Source: Tahibacter aquaticus (lineage in GTDB: Bacteria; Pseudomonadota; Gammaproteobacteria; Xanthomonadales; Rhodanobacteraceae). Taken from it: DNA of 64,000 nucleotides. Location: contig NZ_SNZH01000022.1 in assembly GCF_004363655.1 (NCBI RefSeq), positions 1-64,000 of the forward strand. The letters are read 5' to 3'. Below, in pieces: positions 35,590 to 44,424 of the stretch; position 1 is the stretch's first letter, and every line of letters begins with the position of its first letter. Below the pieces are notes generated by a model, which was given only the letters and a program-made list of their open reading frames with translations, did no database searches and was not told where the DNA came from. The position numbers and the translations under genes were made by a program.

Positions 35590-38500
35590 TCAGTGGTTAT
35601 GCAAACCCATGCCCGATTTCGGGCAGTGGCAGGGCACGGTCGGGCCGTATTCCGTGCCGAAGGTGCGGCCGTCGCGGTGGCGCTGCCAGTAGAAGGTCGG
35701 TGCCGGGCGCTGCTTGCCGCCGACTTCGGCCATGTCCGCATCCACGTCGAACAGGCGGCCGTTGACCATCACGTAGCGCGTGTCGATGGTGGAGCGGATG
35801 TTCTCCAGCGGATTGGAGTTCAGCACCACCAGGTCGGCACGCTTGCCCGGCACCAGCGAACCGATCTGCTTGGACAGGCCAAGCAGGTCGGCACCGTCGA
35901 TGGTGGCTGCGCGCAGGGCTTCATAGTTGCTGAAGCCGCCCTGGGTAAGACTCCAGGTTTCCCAATTGGCAGAAAGTCCCTGCAACTGGCCATGCCCGCC
36001 GATCTGGATGCGGATGCCGTTGTCGCGCAGTTTCTTCGCTGCCTTGGCCACTTCGATGTGGTAGTAGTCCCAGTCCGGCGCGGTTTCGCGGCGGATGGAG
36101 CGCGCGTCCAGCGTTTCCCGTGGGAAGAAGCGCGACAGCTTCTTGTCTTCCCAGACGTTGTCGCGGGCATACCACCAGTACTCGCCGGACAGGCCGCCGT
36201 AGCTCACTACCAGCGTCGGCGTGTTGCGCACGTCGGTCTGCTTCCACAGGCTGATCACGTCGTTGTACAGCGGCGCCACCGGAATGTTGTGCTCGATGCT
36301 GGTCGTGCCGTCGAGAATCATCGGCATATTGAAATTGAAGGTCGAGCCGCCTTCTTCCACCACCAGCATGCCGAGCTCGCGCGCGGCCTGGTTGATCTGC
36401 TGGTGCTGTTCGCGCCGCGGCTGGTTGTAGCTCTTCACGCTGAAGGCACCATTGGCCTTCATGCGTTTCAGATGCGCGCGTGCGTCGTCGAGCGAATTCA
36501 CCACGGCTTTGAAATCGCCGTCGGCACCGTACAGGATGGTGCCGGTCGACATCACGCGTGGTCCCACCATGTCGCCGGCCTTGACCAGCTCGGCCTGGGA
36601 AAACACAGTTTCTGTGGTCGCCGACGGATCGTGCATCGTGGTGATGCCGAAGGCGAGGTTGGTGTAGTACGCCCAGTTTTCCTGCGGCACCACGCCGCTG
36701 GTGAAATGGTTGGCATGCGCATGCACGTCGATGTAGCCCGGCACGATGGTCTTGCCGCTGGCATCGATCACGCGTGCATTCCCCGGCACGGCTACGTTCT
36801 TGCCCAGTGCGACGATGCTGTCGCCTTCCACGACCAGGGTGCCGTCTTCAATCACTTCCTCGCCGTTCATGGTGACCAGGCGTGCATGAGTGAAGGCGAC
36901 GACGTCCTTGGGCGCGTCCACGCCGAGGCTCAGGCCCAGCGTCGTGCCCTTCAGCGTGGCCGGCTTGGGCAGGTCGGCCGGTGCGCCGGGCAGGAAGGCG
37001 AACGCGTCTTTCAGTTCGCGCGTGAAGTATTCGTTGCCGACCATCCAGTGCAGGCTGTTGCTCTGGCCGCCCCAGTGCAGGTACGAGCCGACATAGTCGG
37101 ATACGCGGGCCACCGGGATCGCCGTGGTTTCCTTGCTGAGTTCTATACTTTTACCGGTCTGTGGCAGCGGTGCCACATAGGCATTGAACAGTTCGGTGAA
37201 GGCGACCCACTTGCCGTCCGGACTCACGGCGACGAAGTCGGTGTATTTCAGGTCGAACACGTCGCGCGGCTCTTCGCCGTTCACGCCGATGCTCTGCAGC
37301 TTTTTCTTCAGGCCGCCGCCGGTGAGGAAGAACACGCGCTTGCCGTCGGCGCTGAACTGCGGTTCCACGCCGTCGTTGCTGATGCGGCGCGGCGCCGTGC
37401 TGCCGGCTGCCAGTACATAGATGCCGGCATCGCCGCCGTTGAGCGAACCGGTCAGCGAAGTACCGCTCTGCTTGGACCAGACCACCGAACGGCCGTCCGG
37501 CGAGAAGCGCGGCGAGTAGTAGAAACCCGGTGCGCTGGTCAGCACGCGTTCGCTGTTGGCGGCAAGATCGCGCTCGACGATATGGCCCTGCTTGTCGTCC
37601 GACCAGGTCGTGTACAGCAGCTTGCGCCCGTCGGCGCTGAAGTTGGGCTGGTATTCGAAGCTGCCGCTGGTCGCGGTCAGGCGCTGCGGCGCGCCGCCGC
37701 CGGTCTTGGTCCACAGATGGCCGACGGCATGGAACACCACGGTCTTGCCGTCCGGGCTGGTGGCTACGTCGCGGATCATCTTCGGTGCGAAGCTGCCGCG
37801 GTCGATGGTCTGTTCGAAGCGCAGTGGTGCGGTGACGGTCTGTTCGACGTCGGCGCTGAAGGCGATCTCGCTGGGCTTGCCGCTCTGCGCATCGACGCGC
37901 CACAGCTTGCCCTTGGCCCATACCACGATCTGTTTCGAATCCGGTGTCCAGGCGAAATTCGCATACGGGCCGAACACCGCCCAGGCTTCCTGCATGTCGT
38001 GCGACAGGCCGTCCCAGAGCGGGCGCACATCGCCCGAATCCAGCGTCAGCAGGTGCAGCACGCTCTTGTCGCGCACGCGCTTGACGAAGGCCAGCGACTT
38101 GCCGTCCGGCGACGGCTGCGGCCGCACCGCCCCGCCCGGGGTGGATACCAGGTCGATGGTTTCGCCGGTTTCGCGGTCGAGGCGGCGGATCGCGTACACC
38201 GTGTCGTGCACGTTCTTGTTGTACTGGAAGAACGGACCCTGGGTGACATCTTCGGAAAAGTATACATAGCGGCCGTCCGGGCTGACCGCCGGTTCGCCCT
38301 GGTCCTGCTGGTCGTTCTTCTGCTTGGTCAGCTGCAGGCCGGCGCCGCCGGACTTGTGGTACATCCACAATTCGCCCGCACCCAGCGAGCGCTGGCCGGT
38401 GAAATGCTTGCGGCCGATCAGGTATTCGCCGTCCGGTGTCCAGGCAGCGTTGTTCAGCAGGCGGAAATCTTCCTTGCTGACCTGGTTGGCATTGCTGCCG

Positions 38501-38868
38501 TCGGTGCGTATGCGCCAGATATTGTTGCCGCCGCCGCGGTCGGAGGTGAAGGCGATTTCGCGGCCGTCGGGGGAGAAGCGCGGCTGCACGTCCCAGGCGG
38601 CACCGCTGGTGACGCGCTTGGCCTTGCCGCCTTCGATCGGCAGCAGATAGAGGTCGCCTAGCAGGCTGAAGACCACCTGCTTGCCGTCGCGGCTGACGTC
38701 CAGGTCCATCCAGGTGCCTTCCTCGGTGCTGAACTTCACCACCTTGGTCGGGCCGTGGGCCGCGTTGACGTCCCATTTGGCGTCTTTTTTCTCGTCTTTC
38801 TTGTCGGCGGCGAAGCCGGGCAGTGCAAGCAGCAGGCCCAGGGCCAGGGCCAGAGGATGGCGCAACAT
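35590..38868 (-). CDS. Secreted amidohydrolase with N-terminal Tol-type beta-propeller
   Basis: 1092 residues. MLRHPLALALGLLLALPGFA is a signal peptide. Residues about 40-560 hold repeated propeller units of the PD40/TolB kind (FSPDGREIAFTSDRGG, VSPDGRYVYFSED, FSADGRKLLYTTW, FSPDGRSVVWSKQ). Residues about 640-1060 are a metal-dependent amidohydrolase: SGKTIVPGYIDVHAHANH with the HxH pair (about 713), FGITTMHDPSA, TSIEHNIPV, RIQIGGHGQ and the closing SLVPGKRADLVVLNSNPLEN. The family includes imidazolonepropionase-like and prolidase-like enzymes; substrate unknown, but location should be periplasmic or extracellular. The ATG lies near 212 bases of divergent promoter region. Confidence 0.92.
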   Translation of the reverse strand: MLRHPLALALGLLLALPGFAADKKDEKKDAKWDVNAAHGPTKVVKFSTEEGTWMDLDVSRDGKQVVFSLLGDLYLLPIEGGKAKRVTSGAAWDVQPRFSPDGREIAFTSDRGGGNNIWRIRTDGSNANQVSKEDFRLLNNAAWTPDGEYLIGRKHFTGQRSLGAGELWMYHKSGGAGLQLTKQKNDQQDQGEPAVSPDGRYVYFSEDVTQGPFFQYNKNVHDTVYAIRRLDRETGETIDLVSTPGGAVRPQPSPDGKSLAFVKRVRDKSVLHLLTLDSGDVRPLWDGLSHDMQEAWAVFGPYANFAWTPDSKQIVVWAKGKLWRVDAQSGKPSEIAFSADVEQTVTAPLRFEQTIDRGSFAPKMIRDVATSPDGKTVVFHAVGHLWTKTGGGAPQRLTATSGSFEYQPNFSADGRKLLYTTWSDDKQGHIVERDLAANSERVLTSAPGFYYSPRFSPDGRSVVWSKQSGTSLTGSLNGGDAGIYVLAAGSTAPRRISNDGVEPQFSADGKRVFFLTGGGLKKKLQSIGVNGEEPRDVFDLKYTDFVAVSPDGKWVAFTELFNAYVAPLPQTGKSIELSKETTAIPVARVSDYVGSYLHWGGQSNSLHWMVGNEYFTRELKDAFAFLPGAPADLPKPATLKGTTLGLSLGVDAPKDVVAFTHARLVTMNGEEVIEDGTLVVEGDSIVALGKNVAVPGNARVIDASGKTIVPGYIDVHAHANHFTSGVVPQENWAYYTNLAFGITTMHDPSATTETVFSQAELVKAGDMVGPRVMSTGTILYGADGDFKAVVNSLDDARAHLKRMKANGAFSVKSYNQPRREQHQQINQAARELGMLVVEEGGSTFNFNMPMILDGTTSIEHNIPVAPLYNDVISLWKQTDVRNTPTLVVSYGGLSGEYWWYARDNVWEDKKLSRFFPRETLDARSIRRETAPDWDYYHIEVAKAAKKLRDNGIRIQIGGHGQLQGLSANWETWSLTQGGFSNYEALRAATIDGADLLGLSKQIGSLVPGKRADLVVLNSNPLENIRSTIDTRYVMVNGRLFDVDADMAEVGGKQRPAPTFYWQRHRDGRTFGTEYGPTVPCHCPKSGMGLHNH

Positions 38869-39034
38869 CAGGTATCTCCCCGTTTTGGTAAGACCTTAAT
38901 CCTAGGCCAGCCGGGCCCGTCCGGCCCGGGACAGAAGTCCCGGTTACGCCCATGGTCGGGGCCGGTCTACGCCGCTGCGGTTACCACCGGGCAATCCTTG
39001 CAACCTGCGACGCCGTCATCACAAACCTTCGCGC

Positions 39035-39040
39035 TAGACT
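39035..39040 (+). promoter_or_regulatory. Probable -10 box (TAGACT) for the gene at 39081
   Basis: GCGCTAGACT at 39031-39040 is identical to the ten bases ahead of the haemoglobin gene and lies 40 bases before the next start. Confidence 0.45.
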
Positions 39041-39080
39041 GCCAAAACAGTGGAGCCCGGCTCTGCCCCAGGAGAATTTG

Positions 39081-39431
39081 ATGGCCACAGTGCAACGTTT
39101 CTTCCTCAGCATCGGCGACCTGTCCCAGGCCCGCGGCGAGTATGCGCAGCTGTCTTTCGACGGCATCAGCCCTGCCAGCTTCGCCAGTACCCTGCAGGCC
39201 GCCTTGCGCGAACCGTCACTGTGGCAACGCTGGAAAGCCCTGCAGCCCGATCCCGATGCGGTCGATCCGCAGCTTGGCGCCAGCGACCCGAATGCCCGCG
39301 TCAGCGCGGAGCAGTCCGACCTGCACACCGAAGTCGAAGTCGTCACCACGCTGCCGCATGCCATCGTGAAGCATCGCCTGAACCTGCTGGCCGGGCGGGT
39401 ATGGAAGCTGCACGACGTGCAGACAGCCTGA
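39081..39431 (+). CDS. Conserved-looking small protein of unknown function
   Basis: 116 residues, MATVQRFFLSIGDLSQARGE onward, with an AGGAGA ribosome binding site ahead of the ATG. No signal peptide, no membrane segment and no cysteine. Mixed alpha/beta composition with acidic middle (QPDPDAVDPQLGASDPNARV) and a C-terminal helix. Family not recognised. It has its own likely promoter and is divergent from the amidohydrolase gene. Confidence 0.75.
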   Translation: MATVQRFFLSIGDLSQARGEYAQLSFDGISPASFASTLQAALREPSLWQRWKALQPDPDAVDPQLGASDPNARVSAEQSDLHTEVEVVTTLPHAIVKHRLNLLAGRVWKLHDVQTA

Positions 39432-39482
39432 GGCAGGCGGCGCTACGCGCACCGCTCGCGCTGTCTCGGCTGCTCCGCCTTC

Positions 39483-39504
39483 CAGGCCGCCGGCCGGCGG
39501 CCTG
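39483..39504. repeat. Perfect 22-base GC palindrome between convergent genes
   Basis: Arms 39483-39493 and 39494-39504 are exact reverse complements with no spacer. It lies between the convergent genes ending at 39431 and 39552 and could work as a bidirectional terminator without a U tract, or as a protein-binding site. Confidence 0.5.
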
Positions 39505-39551
39505 ATGCCTACACGGGTATTGCCCCGCGCGTAACGCGGCTCGCGTTGCCT

Positions 39552-40616
39552 TCAGCCGGCCAACCGCGGAAACAAGGCCGCCAGCCGGGCCGGCAGCTGG
39601 TGCAGCAACGGGTTGTCGGTGCCGGCCCTGGCTGCGGGCGGCGACGCACTTTCGGCAATGGCGTTCTGCTCGGCCAGCGGTTCGGCCAGCTGAGGCAGCA
39701 AGGGTTCGCCGGAAGCGCTGTCTGCTGCGCTGTCGCCGGCAGCGTCGTCATTGCTGGCGATCGCGTCGGAAACGATCCGCGTCGGCTGGGCACCAGGGGA
39801 TGGTGCCACAAGGTTTTGCAGCTGCAGGCGGCTGGCGGTTTCGGCGGGCAGTGCGGTGACGCGTATCCGTGGCCTGCGCGGCGGTCCTACGCGGGCCAGC
39901 AGATCGGAAATATCGCCGGACGGAAGCAGTGCCAGCACGCGGGCGATGCTGGCGATGTCGTCGTGCACGAAGAAAACCGCCGAGCCCTTCACCAGCACGC
40001 TGCGGGCACCGAACGCGACGGAAATATCGTACATCGCGCTTTGCCGCGGCGCCCACCAGAACGCCTGCCTGACATGGCAGTTCAGACCCAGCTCGAACAA
40101 GGGCTTCAGCAGCAGTTTGAGCGGCGAAAAACCGTAGCGGTAGTTGGCGGCCAGGCCGATGTCGTAGAGCACCAGGCGCGGCTTGCCGCCGAGCAGCGAC
40201 TGCAGCCGGGTCCAGTCCTGTACGTCCAGGCCGGCAAGACTCGGCATATGACGGAAGGTGTCGAGTGCCTCGCCGGCCATTGTGATGCGGCCCCAGGCAT
40301 AACCGCCGACCACACCGGATTCGTTGGCGAGTATCGAGGCGCAGGACTGCAGCCCGAGTTCGCGCCTGAGCCGCTGCCGTACCTGGGCGGCGGAGATCGG
40401 TGCCAGGCCGCTGGCCTCATCGCTGAGCGAGGGCAGCAGTTCGCATACCGCATCGGCATAGCCGCGGTGGTCCAGCGCGGAAAAATTGCTGAAGAGGCTG
40501 ACCGAACGCGAGCTTTCCGGTGTTTCCGACTTGCGCAGGCGCCAGGCCTGCAACTTCCAGAACAGGCGGGTGCGGTAGTTGGAACCGGTATCGGCAGAGA
40601 CGCAACGCGTAGTCAT
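39552..40616 (-). CDS. Protein of unknown function, possible GNAT-like fold
   Basis: 354 residues from the ATG at 40614-40616 (MTTRCVSADTGSNYRTRLFW). The first 230 residues are compact: an early acidic helix pair, ILANESGVVGGYAWGRITMA reminiscent of the strand-and-loop core of GNAT acetyltransferases, and YDIGLAANYRYGFSPLKLLL. The last 120 residues are low-complexity, rich in Ala, Pro, Ser and Asp, probably disordered, and end in LLHQLPARLAALFPRLAG. An upstream extension of the frame to 40691 is basic and less likely. Function unknown; the GNAT idea is weak. The 395-base region upstream has no gene. Confidence 0.7.
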   Translation of the reverse strand: MTTRCVSADTGSNYRTRLFWKLQAWRLRKSETPESSRSVSLFSNFSALDHRGYADAVCELLPSLSDEASGLAPISAAQVRQRLRRELGLQSCASILANESGVVGGYAWGRITMAGEALDTFRHMPSLAGLDVQDWTRLQSLLGGKPRLVLYDIGLAANYRYGFSPLKLLLKPLFELGLNCHVRQAFWWAPRQSAMYDISVAFGARSVLVKGSAVFFVHDDIASIARVLALLPSGDISDLLARVGPPRRPRIRVTALPAETASRLQLQNLVAPSPGAQPTRIVSDAIASNDDAAGDSAADSASGEPLLPQLAEPLAEQNAIAESASPPAARAGTDNPLLHQLPARLAALFPRLAG

Positions 40617-41011
40617 GGTGATTCCGCAAACTGAGGCTGGACCGTATGGTCTGGGCAGCGGAACACGCATGCCAGTCAACAATCGTGCCAAAAGTGTATG
40701 TTTACAAAGCGATACGATTCGTCAGTTAAGCCGGCGTGTAACTGAGGAAAAGCCATCGGGCCGGCTGAGGGAAATCCCGATGGACCGGTCTCGGGGTGTG
40801 ATGCCGCATCGACCTTGGTCTAAGGCTTGCCGCGTTGCTGCAAAGCCCTTTCCCGGCAGGCTGGCCGGGTGGGGAGAGAGAATCGAAGCCATCGCTCTCG
40901 CAGAACACGTTGTCGCGCGCCGGCCTTGTCCTGCGCTTGGCCCGGAAACAAGCAGGTCGCTTCAGACGCTTTCGGATCCGCCATTCATCCGAGCGCGACC
41001 CACGCCGTTGC
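40617..41011. other. 395-base intergenic region with a hairpin
   Basis: No gene recognised on either strand. An 8-bp inverted repeat (40753-40760 with 40776-40783) overlaps a competing pair of CCGG arms (40761-40764 with 40785-40788), so alternative folds are possible. It lies upstream of the gene ending at 39552 and downstream of the PI-PLC gene, both minus strand, so it could hold a leader or promoter. I could not match it to a known riboswitch class. Confidence 0.4.
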
Positions 41012-42472
41012 TCAGAAATCCGGTACCACGCGTGGGTCGAACTGCTGTGCACGATTGTCCGCGCTGCAGCCCCACAGCTGCAGCTTGGTGCTCGCGGCGG
41101 AACTGCCATCGGACACATCCATGCAGAAAGCCCAGTTACCGGCGCGGTTGGCGAACAGGCCAGCCGGCGAAATGGCCCATTTTTCCGACTCGCCGCCATC
41201 GCAGTTCCAGATGTTGAGCTTCTCGCCCGCCTTGCCCTTGCCGCCGTCGACATCGGCGCAGTAGTTCTTGTCGCCCTTGGGCCGCAGCTGGCCTTCCGCG
41301 GTATAGACGAAGCTTTGCGCCGCGGTCTTGTTGCACGGGTACTGGATCAGATCCGTGCCGTTCTTGTACTTGCTGCCGCTGACGTCGACGCATTGGCTAT
41401 TGAAGCGCGTGACCAGTTCGAAATAGCCGGCGAGGCTGCGGCGCCGGCCCACCAGCGGGATGCTGTCCAGCCAGTCGGGCTCGAATACCTGGGTGTCGCT
41501 CAGCGTCTCGGTCACGTCCCAGCCTATGGCGCTGGCGCCGTGGGCGACCGAAATATAGCTCCAGGCGTAGTCGGTGCTCTTGAACGCGCCGGCAGCGCCC
41601 CACTGGTGGATCAGCTGGCGGTATTCGGCCGAGCGGTTCAGCACGTACTGGTCGTTGTCGCCAGCTTGCATATTGGTACAAAAGTAAAATGCAGAATCAG
41701 TGGCGCTGATGCCGTCGATGGTGCCGGAGATCTCGTCCGGGTCGCTGCTGTCCACATCCGGGCAAAGGAACGCGGTGGGGCCGCCCTGCTCGGCGGCGAC
41801 CATTTCCTTGCGGGCATCGTTCATGCGCGAGTTCACGTCGCCGTAGTAGCCGCCGGTGAACAGCACGATGATCTTGCCCTTGAGCGCGGACAGGGCCGGC
41901 CAGCCCTTTGTTTTGAGGCCGCTGCGATTGGGATTGCTGCCCAGATAGGTCTGCAGGTCGCGGTAGGTGTACAGGCGGTCGCCGAGATAGCTGCGGATGA
42001 AGCCGTCGAGCTGGGTGATCTCGTCGGGTTTCCACGCGCTGGCCGGGTCCGAGTTCGCTTTCATGTCGACGAAGATCAGCAGCGGCACGCCGATGTCGCG
42101 GTTGGCGTCCAGCCACGTCGTCACATCGTCGAGGCAGTCGCCGAGGCGGTCATTGTTGGCCGCACTGCAGTTGGTGTTGCCCGGATTGATGCTGTGTGCC
42201 ACATACGGGCCCTTGGGCTCTTTCTCCCAGTCGCCGTTGTCGATGACGTCGAGTTCCAGCGTGCGATAGCCGGCGTCGAGCCAGCTGGCCAGCTTGTCGC
42301 TGTGCAGATACGTGTTGTGCGGCTGCGCGTAGTAGATCTGGTCGAGCCGGTCGCTGGACTGCGGTGCGGCCGCACGCAAAGGCAGCGCGGCGCTGGCCGC
42401 AAACGTGGACGACAGCAGACACAGTGCCAGCAGTGCAGCCGGCACGCAGCGACGCAGTTGGTCAGGTGACAT
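41012..42472 (-). CDS. Secreted Ca2+-dependent PI-PLC-like phosphodiesterase with ricin-type lectin domain
   Basis: 486 residues. MSPDQLRRCVPAALLALCLL with AASA is a signal peptide. Residues about 40-340 fit the calcium-dependent phosphoinositide phospholipase C family: IYYAQPHNTYLHSDKLASWL with His52, GYRTLELDVIDNGDW, PLLIFVDMKANSD and GKIIVLFTGGYYG. Residues about 348-480 form a ricin B type beta-trefoil (FNSQCVDVSGSKYKNGTDLI, then CNKTAAQSF, NYCADVDGG, NIWNCDGGESEKWAI, KLQLWGCSADNRAQQF), likely for sugar binding. The protein is probably exported to act on lipid or glycolipid substrates outside the cell. The ATG at 42472 follows a GGGGAGA site; the frame is open further upstream without signal character. 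Confidence 0.88.
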   Translation of the reverse strand: MSPDQLRRCVPAALLALCLLSSTFAASAALPLRAAAPQSSDRLDQIYYAQPHNTYLHSDKLASWLDAGYRTLELDVIDNGDWEKEPKGPYVAHSINPGNTNCSAANNDRLGDCLDDVTTWLDANRDIGVPLLIFVDMKANSDPASAWKPDEITQLDGFIRSYLGDRLYTYRDLQTYLGSNPNRSGLKTKGWPALSALKGKIIVLFTGGYYGDVNSRMNDARKEMVAAEQGGPTAFLCPDVDSSDPDEISGTIDGISATDSAFYFCTNMQAGDNDQYVLNRSAEYRQLIHQWGAAGAFKSTDYAWSYISVAHGASAIGWDVTETLSDTQVFEPDWLDSIPLVGRRRSLAGYFELVTRFNSQCVDVSGSKYKNGTDLIQYPCNKTAAQSFVYTAEGQLRPKGDKNYCADVDGGKGKAGEKLNIWNCDGGESEKWAISPAGLFANRAGNWAFCMDVSDGSSAASTKLQLWGCSADNRAQQFDPRVVPDF

Positions 42473-42804
42473 GAGCGGTATCTCCCCTGGAAAACGCTGC
42501 TCGACGGCAGCGCAGGCACGACTGTGCATAATGTCCACAAGCGGATTTTTTTGCGGTGGGCTATCACCGGCTGCGGGGAGCTGCAGCAGCACTGCTGCCG
42601 TGCAGGAGCGGCGGTTCGCGGGTTCCGCCAGGCACGGATTGCGCGCGTACCAGCCATGCGCCGGCGACTTGGCAGCCGGCATTGCGCCGGCACGCCGCCG
42701 GTATAGACTCCCGCGTCCGGCGGCGGAGATCAGGTGCCGCCAGTACGGCCGTCATCGCCCTCGTCGCTGCCGGCCGATCTCACACGGTGTTGGGGAACCC
42801 AGGC
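42473..42804. other. 332-base divergent promoter region
   Basis: No gene recognised. It separates the minus-strand PI-PLC gene from the plus-strand membrane protein at 42805 and carries a TATAGACT element (42702-42709). The AT-rich part near 42520-42550 (GGATTTTTTTGCGG and GTGCATAATGTCC) may hold the PI-PLC promoter. The upstream frame of the next gene crosses it but lacks membrane or family character. Confidence 0.5.
42704..42709 (+). promoter_or_regulatory. Probable -10 box (TAGACT) ahead of the membrane protein gene
   Basis: TAGACT within GGTATAGACTCCCG, with TTGCGC at 42682-42687 as a -35 candidate at 16-base spacing. The start codon lies 95 bases downstream. Confidence 0.45.
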
Positions 42805-43224
42805 ATGCATTGGCTGCGTATTGCCGCATTTGCGGTAGCGATCGTGTTCTCGGGGATGCTGGTCGGCTTCGCCATTGGCCTGAGCATGAGCCATTGGGAG
42901 ATCTACGGTTCGACCATCGGGCAAGCCATCGATAACAGCCGGCTGGTGTGGTACCTGGCGGCGTATGGCGCCGCCATGCTGCTGTACGGGTGGTTTGGTG
43001 TTTCGCGCCTGCGCCTGCTGCAGGTGCTGGCCGTGTTTGTTCGGGTGCAGCTGCTGGGCGCGGCCCAGTCGCTGGCCTTCTTCAAGACGGCTCCGCACAA
43101 TCTTTTCGATTCCTGGGCTTTGCTGCGCGGTCTGACCGCCGCACTGCTCGGCTATGCGCTGGCCAGGCTCGGTTTGTTCTCTTTGCTCTCTTCTTCCACG
43201 CCGCCATCGCGCGATGCGGCCTGA
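42805..43224 (+). CDS. Small membrane protein of unknown function
   Basis: 139 residues with about four membrane segments: FAVAIVFSGMLVGFAIGLSM, LVWYLAAYGAAMLLYGWF, VRVQLLGAAQSLAFF and LRGLTAALLGYALARLGLFS. No family recognised; the final residues are polar (SSSTPPSRDAA). Start ATG at 42805 (MHWLRIAAF) chosen because hydrophobic sequence begins there. It is followed 18 bases later by a small exported protein, so the two may be co-transcribed. Confidence 0.7.
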   Translation: MHWLRIAAFAVAIVFSGMLVGFAIGLSMSHWEIYGSTIGQAIDNSRLVWYLAAYGAAMLLYGWFGVSRLRLLQVLAVFVRVQLLGAAQSLAFFKTAPHNLFDSWALLRGLTAALLGYALARLGLFSLLSSSTPPSRDAA

Positions 43225-43242
43225 ACCCGGTGTCGACTCCCC

Positions 43243-43695
43243 ATGAAACGGATCGCTACTGCTGTGCTTTCACTGTGCCTGTCGCTGTCTGCCTGGGCGG
43301 GAGCCTGGGGTGAAGGCAGCTTCGACAACGACGATGCGCTCGACTGGGTCGAGGTCTGCGCCCAGGCTGCCGGCCCGGAAGTCGTCAGCGAGGCGCTGCA
43401 AAGCGCGCTGAAGAGCGAAATGATCGAAGCGCCCGACGGCTCCGTCGCGGTGGCCGCGGCCGAAGTCATCGCCGCGGCCAGGGGCAAGGCCAGTCCGGCC
43501 TTGCCGGCGCAACTGCAGGCCTGGCTGGACAAGCAGCCGAAGGAAAAGATCGCCGCGCTGGCGCCGCAGGCCAGCGAAGCCCTGGAGCGGGTGAAAGATC
43601 CGACCGTGTCCGAACTGAGGCAGCTCTGGTCCGAAGGCAAGGCCAGCCCATGGCTGGCCCGCATTGCCGAGTTGGAAGCGCGGCTGCGGCGCTGA
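43243..43695 (+). CDS. DUF4259-like small exported protein
   Basis: 150 residues. MKRIATAVLSLCLSLSAWAG is a signal peptide. Right after it comes GAWGEGSFDNDDALDWV, the hallmark of the DUF4259 family (GAWG.G.FDND.A.DW), whose function is unknown. Most of the rest is helical. DUF4259 proteins are often cytoplasmic, so an exported form is of note. Likely co-transcribed with the membrane protein gene upstream (18-base gap). Converges on the NTR-like gene with a 10-base gap. Confidence 0.8.
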   Translation: MKRIATAVLSLCLSLSAWAGAWGEGSFDNDDALDWVEVCAQAAGPEVVSEALQSALKSEMIEAPDGSVAVAAAEVIAAARGKASPALPAQLQAWLDKQPKEKIAALAPQASEALERVKDPTVSELRQLWSEGKASPWLARIAELEARLRR

Positions 43696-43705
43696 GCCGC
43701 TTCTG

Positions 43706-44296
43706 CTAGGTCTGCTGCCCGGGCGGCCGCGGCGTCGTTGTCCGCGCCTGCCGTCCGCGCAACCAGAGCACGGCGGCGAGAAACACGAACGTCGTCACGG
43801 CGGCGGCCAGGTAGGGTATCGACGACAGCCCGGTCTGCAGCCGGCCATAGCCTTTGCTGTCGTATTCGCTGGAGCGGCTTTTCGCCACCGCGTCGCGCAC
43901 CTGACTTTCCAGCGCTGCAAACGCCGCCGCGCCGGCGGGGCCGCTGTAGGAGCAGGGCGCGATTTCGCCGCCGGCGGTGGCGAAGAACCAGTATTCCTGC
44001 GGCACTTCCACGCGCAGTCCACAGGCCGACGGCACTGCGGTTTCCAGTTTGCTGAACGGTGGTTTGCCGCCCTTGAGCGGAATGATTTCGCTCAGGTACA
44101 TATCGGTAGCAAAGCCGCCGCTGGTGCGATTGACCTCGGCACCGACGACGACGGCGCGAAAGACGTAGCTGCTGCCGGCCATGGCCTGGTCCAGGCTGGC
44201 GGCTGCGCCGGTGCAGCTGCAGTCGGCTGTTGCCGCGGCGCTTGCGCTTGTTGCCAGCGCGAATGCGGCGGCGACCAGACGTCGGACTGTCGACAT
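43706..44296 (-). CDS. Membrane-anchored NTR/TIMP-like domain protein
   Basis: 196 residues. Signal peptide (MSTVRRLVAAAFALATSASA), then ADCSCTGAAASLDQAMAGSS with YVFRAVVVG, the opening typical of the netrin/TIMP (NTR) fold in which an N-terminal CxC packs on a beta barrel. Further Cys are in ACGLRVEVPQEYWFF and IAPCSYSG, giving two potential disulfides. One membrane segment near the C-terminus (YLAAAVTTFVFLAAVLWLRG) anchors it with the domain outside. Bacterial relatives are of unknown function. Divergent from the Mks-like operon (128 bases between). Confidence 0.75.
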   Translation of the reverse strand: MSTVRRLVAAAFALATSASAAATADCSCTGAAASLDQAMAGSSYVFRAVVVGAEVNRTSGGFATDMYLSEIIPLKGGKPPFSKLETAVPSACGLRVEVPQEYWFFATAGGEIAPCSYSGPAGAAAFAALESQVRDAVAKSRSSEYDSKGYGRLQTGLSSIPYLAAAVTTFVFLAAVLWLRGRQARTTTPRPPGQQT

Positions 44297-44424
44297 CGCT
44301 GAGATTCCTTGCCTGTAGCGCCATCCTGCCGGCCGACGATCGGACCCGGGTCGGCGGCCGCAATAGTAAACGTTAGCCCCGCTGCGTGCGGCAAAGCCGG
44401 CGTTCGCTTGCCTTGCCGCTGCGC

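Noticed and set aside
35509-38661. Open frame of 1050 codons on the plus strand opposite the amidohydrolase
   Set aside because: Composition typical of antisense frames, no family motif, and the terminator and signal peptide support the minus-strand gene.
40741-40880. Possible c-di-GMP (GEMM) or other riboswitch
   Set aside because: GCAAAGCC and a hairpin caught the eye, but the conserved GEMM core and tetraloop-receptor arrangement are missing.
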